DNA of 64,000 bases from Pseudomonas sp. PDM16 (lineage in GTDB: Bacteria; Pseudomonadota; Gammaproteobacteria; Pseudomonadales; Pseudomonadaceae): the NCBI RefSeq assembly GCF_014851865.1, contig NZ_JACVAM010000001.1, forward strand, positions 620,001 to 684,000. Reading direction: 5' to 3'. Under the pieces are notes generated by a model. The model had not been told where the DNA came from and ran no database searches. It worked only from the letters and a program-made list of their open reading frames with translations. Positions 1 to 7,615 of this stretch are shown here, one piece after another (within the stretch, counting starts at the first letter, position 1; the number at the start of each line of letters is the position of its first letter). Both the position numbers and the translations under genes were made by a program.

Positions 1-794
1 CACCCGTTGCCGAGGTAGGCCGCGACCATGACTACGACTGGGCCATCGTCGAGCCGTCCTCGATGCGTTCGATCATCCAGTTGGCCGGGCGCATTCGCCG
101 CCATCGCCCCGGCGCTTGTGAGCAGGAAAACATCTACCTGCTGTCTCACAATCTCCAGGCCTTGCAGGGCGCTCCGGTCGTCTTCACTCGACCAGGATTC
201 GAGAGCGAGCGATTCCGCTTGGGCAGCCATGATCTGCACGAACTGCTACCTGACGGCACGCTTGCCATCGACGCCGCACCGCGAATTGTTGAACCGGTAA
301 CGCTGCAGCCGAAAACCCGCCTGGTGGATCTGGAGCACGCACGCCTGCGCGCCGAGCTGCTTGCCGAAGGTGCCAGCAACACGGCCTTCACCGCGCCACT
401 CTGGTGGCAGAGCCCTGCCGCACTCAGCGGCGTGTTGCAGCTAGCGAAACCTTTCAGACGCAGCCAACCGCGACTCGACTACGCCCTGCTGCCAGATGAC
501 GATGATCAGCTGCCGTTCATCTTTCACCGCGCTGAAAACGACGGCTGTTGGCGAACACTGGGCAACCTGCTCGACGATTTGCCACTGGAACATGGCCCCC
601 GTGTTCACAGTTGGGGGCATGCCGGCTATGAGGAAGAACTGATTTCACTGGCCGACCAGAAAGGCCTGACGTTGAGCGCCTGCGCCATGCGCTACGGGCG
701 CGTAAGCCTCTCCTGTGACCGCAATGACAGCGGTACGCTGACGGATCGCGCCTGGCGCTGGCATCCTCGCCTCGGTTTCGTCAGCAAAAAATAA
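1..794 (+). CDS. cas3: Type I-F Cas2-3 helicase-nuclease, C-terminal part (5' end outside window)
   Basis: The frame open from base 3 to the stop at 792-794 gives 263 residues of the C-terminus of the type I-F Cas2-Cas3 fusion, which unwinds and degrades DNA recruited by the Csy (Cascade) complex. Visible near the start are the sequence VAEVGRDHDYDWAIVEPSS and, about 20 residues in, the helicase motif VI QLAGRIRRHR, as in Pseudomonas I-F Cas3. The remainder is the C-terminal accessory domain. The gene is cut by the window edge, and cas1 would be expected upstream. The stop codon's last base is also the first base of the first hipBA operator. In canonical I-F loci csy1 follows directly; here a toxin-antitoxin pair intervenes. 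Confidence 0.93.
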   Translation, partial: PVAEVGRDHDYDWAIVEPSSMRSIIQLAGRIRRHRPGACEQENIYLLSHNLQALQGAPVVFTRPGFESERFRLGSHDLHELLPDGTLAIDAAPRIVEPVTLQPKTRLVDLEHARLRAELLAEGASNTAFTAPLWWQSPAALSGVLQLAKPFRRSQPRLDYALLPDDDDQLPFIFHRAENDGCWRTLGNLLDDLPLEHGPRVHSWGHAGYEEELISLADQKGLTLSACAMRYGRVSLSCDRNDSGTLTDRAWRWHPRLGFVSKK

Positions 795-813
795 TCCTCA
801 TGATCGTGAGGAT
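794..813. promoter_or_regulatory. HipB operator O1 (20-bp palindrome)
   Basis: The sequence ATCCTCATGATCGTGAGGAT is a near-perfect inverted repeat with 5' ATCCTCA and 3' TGAGGAT arms. It is the first of three copies upstream of hipB and begins on the last base of the cas3 stop codon. HipB proteins are known to bind ATCC/GGAT palindromes and repress their own operon; assignment here is by position and repetition. Confidence 0.75.
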
Positions 814-843
814 TTTAATTCGATACACCATGGAATTCCTTCA

Positions 844-863
844 ATCCTCACGATCATGAGGAT
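844..863. promoter_or_regulatory. HipB operator O2 (20-bp palindrome)
   Basis: The sequence ATCCTCACGATCATGAGGAT is the second copy, starting 50 bp after O1. It differs from O1 only in the centre. The 50-bp step places the copies on nearly the same face of the helix, which would suit cooperative binding of HipB dimers. Confidence 0.75.
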
Positions 864-894
864 TGGCTTGCCTAAAGACCCTTTGCATGCCAAA

Positions 895-914
895 TTCCTC
901 ACGACCATGAGGAT
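895..914. promoter_or_regulatory. HipB operator O3, overlapping the hipB ribosome binding site
   Basis: The sequence TTCCTCACGACCATGAGGAT is the third copy, 51 bp after O2 and slightly degenerate at its outer left base and centre. Its right arm GAGGAT is also the only purine-rich Shine-Dalgarno candidate for the hipB ATG at 920, so operator and translation signal coincide. Confidence 0.7.
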
Positions 915-919
915 TAGCC

Positions 920-1171
920 ATGCAGACCACGCTCAAGAACGCTACTGAACTCGGCAGCCTGATCCGCCTTGCGCGCAAGGCGCAGAACATCCGCCAAGAC
1001 GATGCTGCCGGCAGCATCGGTGTCAGTGAGAATTTCCTCGGCAAGGTCGAGCGCGGCAGCGAGAACGTGCAGTGGGGCAAGCTGTTCCAGGTAATGGATG
1101 GTCTGGGCATTCGATTGATCGTCGATCTGCCGGATGAAGTCACGGCACTCCCCTCCGAGCCCGATGCATGA
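920..1171 (+). CDS. hipB: HipB-type antitoxin, XRE-family DNA-binding protein
   Basis: An 83-residue protein with a helix-turn-helix of the XRE (Cro/CI) type spanning roughly residues 10-66. Its recognition region is IGVSENFLGKVERGSENVQW. It is the size expected of HipB. HipB neutralises the HipA kinase and represses the operon by binding palindromes; three such palindromes lie at 794-914. The stop overlaps the hipA start by 4 bp (ATGA at 1168-1171), so the two are translationally coupled. The ATG at 920 is chosen because it follows the GAGGATT element and because the upstream region is operator DNA. The pair sits inside the cas operon, between cas2-3 and csy1. Confidence 0.9.
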   Translation: MQTTLKNATELGSLIRLARKAQNIRQDDAAGSIGVSENFLGKVERGSENVQWGKLFQVMDGLGIRLIVDLPDEVTALPSEPDA

Positions 1172-2457
1172 AGCGAGAACTGCTGGCCTGGATCGGCAAC
1201 CGTCTGGTCGGGCATCTGCGCGACGACAACGGCATCTGGAGCTTCAGCTATGCAGATGGCTGGGCCGATTTCGATCTTTGCCCGAATCTGCCAGCGAAAA
1301 ACCGAACCATCGTCGATGGCAGCAGCCATCGTCCGGTGCAGTGGTACTTCGACAACCTGCTTCCCGAGGAAGGCCAGCGTCAGCTGCTGGCCGGCGATGC
1401 CCGTCTGGACGCCAGCGATGCCTTTGCCCTGTTGACGCATTACGGTGCGGAGTCGGCCGGCTCGCTGACCCTGCTTCCGCCGGGGCAAGAGTTGCCGGAG
1501 GGTGCATTGCGCCCCCTCCCCGACGCCGATCTGTCGCGCCGTATTGAAGCCATGCCACGCCTGCCGCTGACCCATGAGGCGAACAAACGCATGTCACTGG
1601 CCGGCGCCCAGCACAAGCTGGCCGTGGTCTTCGATCAGGCCGAGCTGTACGAGCCGGTTGGTGCCTTGCCCTCCACCCACATCCTCAAACCCGATCACCC
1701 CGAGCAGGCCTTCGCCCATTCGGTGATCAACGAATGGTTCAGCATGCGCCTGGCCGCTTGCGTCGGCCTTTCGGTGCCACAGGCCAGCCGTCTGTATGTG
1801 CCGCAGCCGGTTTACCTGATCAAGCGTTTCGACCGCGAGCAACGTGGAGGAAACTGGCAGCGCCTGCACAGCATCGATGCCTGCCAGATGCTCGGACTGG
1901 ATCGTCACTTCAAGTACCAGGCTGGAAGCATCGAGCGTTTGGCAGAGCTGTCGAGCCTGACTACGGCGCCAGCCATCGCTCGCACACGGCTGTTCGGCTG
2001 GCTGGTTTTCAACGTACTGCTGGGCAATACCGATGCACACTTGAAGAACATCAGCTTCCTGGTTACTGCACGGGGCGAGCAGTTGGCACCGTTCTATGAC
2101 CTGCTCTGCACTGCGGTATACGAGACACGCGCCTTCGACCAGGACCGCTGGCCCCAGGCAACGACCCTGGCCTGGCCAATCCTCGGCGAAGCCAACCTGG
2201 CACGTATCGCCCGTAGTCATCTGCTCGACGCTGCCGAAGCGCTCGGCATAAAGCGCTCGCCCGCCAACGCACAATTGCAGCGCATGCAGGAACGTATCGT
2301 TGCTGAGGCGGATGCATTACTGGTGGAAGTGGAGCAGGAGAATGCGCAGATATCGGCAGGGCGCCCAGAGCTGCGTGCCACTTTTGCTGGTGAAATGCGC
2401 TGCCTAAGGGCAATTCGGGCGCTGATTGCGGAGCAGGCCCAGCGCTTGGCGGACTGA
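1168..2457 (+). CDS. hipA: HipA-type serine/threonine kinase toxin
   Basis: A 429-residue protein of full HipA length (the E. coli protein is 440). An N-terminal subdomain (about residues 1-110) precedes the kinase core. Visible motifs are the P-loop-like SLAGAQHKLAV at 143-153, HILKPD at 171-176, the catalytic loop NTDAHLKN at 287-294 (presumed catalytic Asp289) and YDLL at 310-313 (presumed metal-binding Asp311). HipA kinases of this family phosphorylate aminoacyl-tRNA synthetases such as GltX and arrest growth; the target here is not known. All catalytic elements look intact, so the toxin is probably active. It overlaps hipB by 4 bp and is followed by 162 bp and then csy1 on the same strand. 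Confidence 0.9.
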   Translation: MKRELLAWIGNRLVGHLRDDNGIWSFSYADGWADFDLCPNLPAKNRTIVDGSSHRPVQWYFDNLLPEEGQRQLLAGDARLDASDAFALLTHYGAESAGSLTLLPPGQELPEGALRPLPDADLSRRIEAMPRLPLTHEANKRMSLAGAQHKLAVVFDQAELYEPVGALPSTHILKPDHPEQAFAHSVINEWFSMRLAACVGLSVPQASRLYVPQPVYLIKRFDREQRGGNWQRLHSIDACQMLGLDRHFKYQAGSIERLAELSSLTTAPAIARTRLFGWLVFNVLLGNTDAHLKNISFLVTARGEQLAPFYDLLCTAVYETRAFDQDRWPQATTLAWPILGEANLARIARSHLLDAAEALGIKRSPANAQLQRMQERIVAEADALLVEVEQENAQISAGRPELRATFAGEMRCLRAIRALIAEQAQRLAD

Positions 2458-2606
2458 GTGGCAAAGAAATTGATCAATGCCTCTGAAGAGCATGATACGT
2501 AGCGTGCTTTGGTCGCAGGCCTACGGCCTTGTATAGCTATTGGCCATTAGCTATGTTCGGGGCTCGGACAGCCCAGGATGTCCACCTGGCTAGGTCCATG
2601 GCCAAC

Positions 2607-2614
2607 AAGGAGGT
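2607..2614 (+). promoter_or_regulatory. Strong Shine-Dalgarno sequence of csy1
   Basis: AAGGAGGT lies 5 bases before a TTG codon at 2620. This spacing is ideal and decides the csy1 start against the in-frame upstream ATG at 2578, which has no such element. Upstream, 2530-2560 contains inverted repeats (ATAGCT...AGCTAT) of unknown role. Confidence 0.6.
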
Positions 2615-2619
2615 GCCTT

Positions 2620-3936
2620 TTGCGCGATTCTGCTCCTGTCACCACTGCTGCACTCCGCGACCTGATCCACACCTTCATTCACACCCGCCTGCAGGCCAAG
2701 CTCGACAAACTGGCCGACGACGATCCCAAGCACCAACAGTTGCTCGAAGACCACCGCCCAGAAATCTGGCTAACCGACGCAGCAAGGCGCGTGGCGCAGA
2801 TCCAACTCGCCACCCACACTCTGAAACCTATCCACCCGGATGCCCGTGGCAGCAACCTGCATGCTTCCCCAACCGAAAGAGAATTGCCGGGTCTGGTTTC
2901 CAGCCATTGCCTTGCGGGGCAATGGGACGATGATGTGGTGGGCAACGCGGCAGCACTTGATGTATTCAAGTTCCTCAAGCTGGAACATGACGGCCGCACC
3001 TTGCTGCAGCGCGTTCTGGAACATGACAGCGATCTGCTCGCTGCGCTTAGCGACGATGCCGAACAAGCCGAGGCATGGCGCAGCAGCTTCGCAGCCATCA
3101 CCGAAAGCCGTGGCCCGGCGACCTCCCATACCCTGGCCAAGCAGGTTTACTTCCCCCTACCGGACGGCAGCTACCATCTGCTGGCACCGCTGTTCCCCAC
3201 CAGCCTGGTGCATCGAGTGCAACAGCGCATGCGCGCCGATCGCTTCGGCGATGCAGCGAAAGCAGCACGTGATGCGCGAAGAGCCAAACAGCCTTCCGAG
3301 CATGGCTACTGCGAATACCTCGATCTGGCGATTCAGAAGTTCGGCGGCACCAAACCGCAAAACATCAGCCAGCTGAACAGCGAACGCTACGGCGAAAACT
3401 GGCTGCTCGCCTCATTGCCGCCGCAATGGCGCAGCCTCGATCTGCAGTCACCGCTGCGCCGCGACTCTGCCTTCGAGTTCATCTACCGCAACAGCAAAGT
3501 TCTGCGCGCCCGGGTTGCCGAACTGCAGCACTTCCTGCGGGTGACGGCGCACAACAACTGGCAGATCCGCAACAAGCGCGCCCGCCTGCTCGGCGAGATC
3601 ACCGATGCGTTTCACCAGTACGCCGCCGAGCTGCTGGAGGCCAATCGTAGCGAGACGCTGGCGTCCGGCTGGAGCGCGCATCCCGATTGCCGCCTGGACG
3701 ACAGCGAGCGCCACTGGCTCGACCCGCTGCGCGTTCATCAGGACGCAGAATTTCAGAGCACCCATCTCTGGCGTGACTGGCCGGAGCAGGCCAGCAAGCG
3801 CTTCGGCAACTGGCTGAACGGCAAGCTCGACCACGATGAGCTGCGCCTGGCGCAACCCGAGGTTGAGCACTGGAGTGGCGTGCTGCACGACGAACTACGG
3901 ATGTTCAAGGAGATCCTCGACGATGGACGCGCCTGA
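2620..3936 (+). CDS. csy1: Type I-F Csy1 (Cas8f), large subunit of the Csy surveillance complex
   Basis: A 438-residue protein if translation starts at TTG 2620, matching the usual length of Csy1 (about 434). Csy1 forms the foot of the Csy complex with Csy2; it contacts the crRNA 5' handle and recognises the CC protospacer-adjacent motif. Family sequence blocks visible are LQAKLDKL near the start, THTLKPIHPDARGSNLHA, DVVGNAAALDVFKFL, LAKQVYFPLP, LLAPLFPTSLVH, AIQKFGGTKPQNISQLNSER and a C-terminal FGNWLNGKL. The 3' end overlaps csy2 by 14 bp, indicating operon coupling. A longer reading from ATG 2578 is possible, but the Shine-Dalgarno position argues against it. Confidence 0.92.
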   Translation: MRDSAPVTTAALRDLIHTFIHTRLQAKLDKLADDDPKHQQLLEDHRPEIWLTDAARRVAQIQLATHTLKPIHPDARGSNLHASPTERELPGLVSSHCLAGQWDDDVVGNAAALDVFKFLKLEHDGRTLLQRVLEHDSDLLAALSDDAEQAEAWRSSFAAITESRGPATSHTLAKQVYFPLPDGSYHLLAPLFPTSLVHRVQQRMRADRFGDAAKAARDARRAKQPSEHGYCEYLDLAIQKFGGTKPQNISQLNSERYGENWLLASLPPQWRSLDLQSPLRRDSAFEFIYRNSKVLRARVAELQHFLRVTAHNNWQIRNKRARLLGEITDAFHQYAAELLEANRSETLASGWSAHPDCRLDDSERHWLDPLRVHQDAEFQSTHLWRDWPEQASKRFGNWLNGKLDHDELRLAQPEVEHWSGVLHDELRMFKEILDDGRA

Positions 3937-4891
3937 AGCCCTGCTCCTGCTGCCGCGCTTGCGCGTGCAGAACGCCAACGCCATTTCCGGCCCGCTGACC
4001 TGGGGCTTTCCGGCGGTCACTGCCTTCACCGGCTTCGTCCACGCTCTGCAACGCGCGCTGCGTGAAGAGATGGAGATCAGCCTGGATGGCGTGGCCATCG
4101 TCTGCCACCAGCACCAGGCGCAGACCTCCCAGCCGGCAGGCAAACGCACCCAGGTGTTCCACCTGTCGCGCAACCCGGTCGGCAAGGATGGTTCGACCTC
4201 CGCCATCGTCGAAGAAGGCCGCATCCATCTGGAAATCAGCCTGCTGATCGGTGTGACGGGTGACGCCCTGTACGACGGCATGCTCGATCATCAGAGCATC
4301 GCTCAGCGCGCCTGGGACGTTGCCCTTGGCATGCGCCTGGCCGGTGGCAGCCTGCTACCGCCGACCGGGAAGCTGGGCTCGCGCAGCCAACCCGTTCTCG
4401 CACCCTGGCCCGGCACAGTAGATGAAGAAGCACGACTGAGCCGTCACCTGGGACAACGCCTGCTGCCCGGTTTCGCGCTGATTCCACGCGACGACCTGCT
4501 GGCCCGTCATACCGCCGCCTCGCAGGAGAAAGATCCCAGCCTGACCACGCTCGACGCCCTGCTCGATCTCTCGCGCCTGAACATCGAGCCGCCCGGCTCG
4601 CTGGATGAAAGCGGCGAGCCACGGGAACACTGGCAAGTGCGCCAGCGCAGCGGCTGGCTGGTGCCCATCCCCGTTGGCTACCGCTCGCTGTCGGCGCATG
4701 AGCCCGGCAGCGTGCGCAATGCCCGCGACCGCAGCGTGCCGTTCCATTTCGTCGAAAGCCTCTATGGCCTGGGTGAATGGCGCAGCGCGCATCGTTTCAG
4801 CGATATCCGCCAACTGCTCTGGTATCACCAGACCGAAGCCGACCTGTACCGCTGCACCGCCCCCTTTCTCGATCTCGAAGCCCTCGCATAA
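3923..4891 (+). CDS. csy2: Type I-F Csy2 (Cas5f)
   Basis: A 322-residue protein starting at ATG 3923 (MDAPEALLLLPRLRVQNANA), inside the end of csy1. Csy2 pairs with Csy1 at the 5' handle end of the crRNA in the Csy complex. The start motif LLLPRLRVQNANAISGPLTWGFPAVTAFTGF is characteristic of the family, and the length fits the roughly 327-residue Pseudomonas protein. The C-terminus carries the block VPFHFVESLYGLGEWRS, also typical. It is followed after 12 bases by csy3. Confidence 0.93.
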   Translation: MDAPEALLLLPRLRVQNANAISGPLTWGFPAVTAFTGFVHALQRALREEMEISLDGVAIVCHQHQAQTSQPAGKRTQVFHLSRNPVGKDGSTSAIVEEGRIHLEISLLIGVTGDALYDGMLDHQSIAQRAWDVALGMRLAGGSLLPPTGKLGSRSQPVLAPWPGTVDEEARLSRHLGQRLLPGFALIPRDDLLARHTAASQEKDPSLTTLDALLDLSRLNIEPPGSLDESGEPREHWQVRQRSGWLVPIPVGYRSLSAHEPGSVRNARDRSVPFHFVESLYGLGEWRSAHRFSDIRQLLWYHQTEADLYRCTAPFLDLEALA

Positions 4892-4903
4892 GGACGTCCG
4901 ACC

Positions 4904-5929
4904 ATGGCCAAGAACACCGAACTGACCACCGCCTCCGTACTCGCCTTCGAGCGCAAGCTCGACCCCTCCGACGCCCTGCTCTACGCCGGGCGCTGGAGCG
5001 AACGCGATGCAGGCACCTGGCAACCCGTGCCGATCCGCGAGAAGTCCGTGCGAGGCACCATCTCCAACCGCCTCAAGACCAAGGACCGTGACCCGGCCAA
5101 GCTGGACGCTTCGATCCAGTCGCCCAACCTACAGACCGTCGACGTCGCCGCCCTGCCTGCCGATGCAGACACGCTGAAAGTACGCTTCACCCTGCGCGTA
5201 CTGGGCGGTGCCGGCATACCTTCGGCCTGCAATGACGCGGACTACCAGAACAAACTGCTAAGTACCGTGCGTGCCTATGTTGACACCCAGGGCTTCGCCG
5301 AACTGGGTCGCCGCTACGCCGCCAACCTGGCTAACGGCCGCTTCCTCTGGCGCAATCGCATCGGCGCCGAAGCCGTCGACGTGCGTATCTCCCGGCTGCA
5401 GAACGGCGAAGCAGCACAGCGCTGGGCATTCGATGGCCTGGCCTTGTCACTGCGTGATTTTGCCAGCCACAAGGACGTCGACAGCCTGGGCGCGGTGATC
5501 GCCGACGGCCTGGCCGGCAAGGGCCACCTGCTGCTGGAAATCGTTGCCTTCGTGCGCATCGGCGATGGCCAGGAAGTATTCCCGTCCCAAGAGCTGATCC
5601 TCGACCGTGGCGACAAAGGCGGCAAGAGCAAGACGCTTTACCGCGTACGCGATGTGGCCGCGATCCACTCACAGAAGATCGGCAACGCCCTGCGCACCAT
5701 CGACACCTGGTACCCGGAGGCCGGTGAACTCGGCCCCATCGCCGTCGAGCCCTATGGCTCGGTGACGTCCCAGGGCAAAGCCTATCGTCAGCCCAAGGAC
5801 AAGGCCGACTTCTACAGCCTGTTCGACGCGTGGGTGCTCAAGGACGCCGTGCCGGCAACCGAGCAGCAGCACTATGTGATCGCCAACCTGATCCGTGGCG
5901 GCGTGTTCGGGGCGGCCGAGGAGAAGTGA
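4904..5929 (+). CDS. csy3: Type I-F Csy3 (Cas7f), crRNA backbone subunit
   Basis: A 341-residue protein, the same length as Pseudomonas Csy3 (342). Six copies polymerise along the spacer part of the crRNA to form the Csy backbone. It opens with [25 protein letters not shown], and contains [18 protein letters not shown] in the RNA-binding palm and [19 protein letters not shown] near the end, all typical of the family. It lies 12 bp after csy2 and 1 bp before cas6f, so it is an internal gene of the operon. Confidence 0.94.
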   Translation: MAKNTELTTASVLAFERKLDPSDALLYAGRWSERDAGTWQPVPIREKSVRGTISNRLKTKDRDPAKLDASIQSPNLQTVDVAALPADADTLKVRFTLRVLGGAGIPSACNDADYQNKLLSTVRAYVDTQGFAELGRRYAANLANGRFLWRNRIGAEAVDVRISRLQNGEAAQRWAFDGLALSLRDFASHKDVDSLGAVIADGLAGKGHLLLEIVAFVRIGDGQEVFPSQELILDRGDKGGKSKTLYRVRDVAAIHSQKIGNALRTIDTWYPEAGELGPIAVEPYGSVTSQGKAYRQPKDKADFYSLFDAWVLKDAVPATEQQHYVIANLIRGGVFGAAEEK

Positions 5930-5930
5930 T

Positions 5931-6494
5931 ATGGACCACTACATCGACCTGACGCTGCTGCCAGACCCGGAATTTCCGGCCACGCAGTTGATGAGCGCAT
6001 TGATCGCCAAGCTGCACCGTGGCTTGCACGACCTACGCCGTAGCGACGTGGGCATCAGCTTTCCCGATGTGGCAGGCGCTACTCATGGTCTTGGCCAGCG
6101 GCTACGCCTGCATGGTTCGGTCGAGGCCTTGGACAACCTGCTGGCGCTGAACTGGCTGAGCGGCATGCGCGATCACATACGCCTGAGCGAACTGGCGCCA
6201 ATCCCTGCGCAGGTGCAATGGCGCTGCGTCAGCCGCGTGCAGGTGGACAGTAGCCCGGAGCGAGCCCGCCGGCGCCTGGTGAGGCGCCACGGCATCAGCG
6301 ATGCCGAAGCCCGGCAGCGCATTCCCGACAGTGCAGGTAAACGCTGCGAGCTTCCCTATGCAACCCTGCGCAGCAACGGCAATGGCCACAGCTTTCGCCT
6401 GTTCATCCGGCATGGACCGCTGCTCCACGCACCTACTGCAGGTTCTTTCAACGCCTATGGCCTCAGCAGTACCGCGAGCATTCCCTGGTTCTGA
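5931..6494 (+). CDS. cas6f: Type I-F Cas6f (Csy4) pre-crRNA endoribonuclease
   Basis: A 187-residue protein, exactly the length of Pseudomonas Csy4. It cuts pre-crRNA at the base of the repeat stem-loop and stays bound to the 3' hairpin. His29, the catalytic histidine of the family, is present (KLH at 27-29). So are the arginine-rich helix ERARRRLVRRHGISDAEARQRIPD and the LRS serine followed by FRLFIRHGPL; the C-terminus ends in PWF as expected. The start ATG at 5931 is one base after the csy3 stop. The array repeats contain the exact stem-loop CTGCCGTATAGGCAG this family recognises. Confidence 0.94.
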   Translation: MDHYIDLTLLPDPEFPATQLMSALIAKLHRGLHDLRRSDVGISFPDVAGATHGLGQRLRLHGSVEALDNLLALNWLSGMRDHIRLSELAPIPAQVQWRCVSRVQVDSSPERARRRLVRRHGISDAEARQRIPDSAGKRCELPYATLRSNGNGHSFRLFIRHGPLLHAPTAGSFNAYGLSSTASIPWF

Positions 6495-6624
6495 CCCTCT
6501 TTTGGGATGTAATACGCAGGCCCTTTGAAATCAGTTACTTGCATGGGACTTCGGATAAAGGGCTATTTGCTGGTACGGGCTGTTTGATCTTTAACAATCA
6601 ACGAGTTAGCTGATTATCAACCTA
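6495..6624 (+). promoter_or_regulatory. CRISPR leader with an IHF-type binding site
   Basis: The 130 bp between cas6f and the first repeat is AT-richer than its surroundings and sits at the end of the array opposite the degenerate repeat, so it is the leader. At 6596-6608 it contains AATCAACGAGTTA, a full match to the IHF consensus WATCAANNNNTTR, ending 16 bp before the first repeat. IHF bending of the leader is established for spacer acquisition in type I-E and I-F systems. A promoter for the array is expected here but was not resolved. Confidence 0.7.
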
Positions 6625-7613
6625 CTGCACTGCCGTATAGGCAGCTCAGAAACTGACCGCCCGCAAGGCGGACAACAGCAACGGCTGCACTGCCGTATAG
6701 GCAGCTCAGAAATGAAGCGCGGCACGCAGCAGGGCATGGGGCGCGCTGCACTGCCGTATAGGCAGCTCAGAAACGGAAGTCCTCAAGCGATCCGAACGTA
6801 TCAGCCTGCACTGCCGTATAGGCAGCTCAGAAATGCGCGTAATCGTGACGGAGTGAACATGGCAGCTGCACTGCCGTATAGGCAGCTCAGAAAGGTTGAG
6901 TGCCGTGTCCAACGCCGCATCGCCCCTGCACTGCCGTATAGGCAGCTCAGAAAAGTACCCAGGAATCAGCGCGAGGATCTGCTCACTGCACTGCCGTATA
7001 GGCAGCTCAGAAATATGCCCGCAAATCCTACTCACCACATCTGCCCTGCACTGCCGTATAGGCAGCTCAGAAAGATGCTCAGTGTGTTCTCGACCGCGTT
7101 GTTGACTGCACTGCCGTATAGGCAGCTCAGAAACGAGCCGCCGTGCATCATCAGCCGCGTACGCACTGCACTGCCGTATAGGCAGCTCAGAAATTCGACG
7201 TCGAGTTTTCGGACGGATCTGTCATCTGCACTGCCGTATAGGCAGCTCAGAAATCTACCACGCCGTTGGCACCGTCAAAGGCACCCTGCACTGCCGTATA
7301 GGCAGCTCAGAAAACTCCGAGCAGAACGCGGCATGCTCAACCTGCCTGCACTGCCGTATAGGCAGCTCAGAAAAGCACGCCAGCGCCTGGCAGAGTGCCG
7401 TCAGACTGCACTGCCGTATAGGCAGCTCAGAAATATGCCCGCAAATCCTACTCACCACATCTGCCCTGCACTGCCGTATAGGCAGCTCAGAAAGGAGTCA
7501 CCACCCAGCCGCGCACGGCCCGTCCCTGCACTGCCGTATAGGCAGCTCAGAAAGGCCAGCGCATACGCGCATTCGTTGACGACTGCTGCACTGCCCTATA
7601 GGCAGCTCAGATC
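6625..7613 (+). CRISPR. Type I-F CRISPR array, 17 repeats and 16 spacers
   Basis: Repeats are 28 bp, begin CTGCACTGCCG and end GCAGCTCAGAAA, with the I-F stem-loop CTGCCGTATAGGCAG in the middle. Starts are 6625, 6685, 6746, then every 60 bp to 7586. Spacers are 32 bp except the second (6713-6745), which is 33. The last repeat (7586-7613) has G-to-C in the stem (CTGCCCTATAGGCAG) and ends ATC instead of AAA, marking the leader-distal end. Spacer 7 (7014-7045) and spacer 14 (7434-7465) are identical over all 32 bases. The other spacers are unrelated to one another by eye. The array ends 2 bp from the stop codon of the convergent opmQ-like gene. Confidence 0.98.
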
Positions 7614-7615
7614 GC

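Noticed and set aside
841..1575. Minus-strand frame of 244 codons opposite hipB and hipA
   Set aside because: It overlaps a coupled hipBA pair with intact motifs and would cover two of the operators.
2458..2606. Possible CRISPR-like repeat or RNA toxin gene between hipA and csy1
   Set aside because: Small inverted repeats are present (ATAGCT/AGCTAT), but no copy of the array repeat stem was found, so there is no support for a CreTA-type RNA module.
794..2620. Transposon carrying hipBA
   Set aside because: No transposase, terminal inverted repeat or target duplication was found at the borders.
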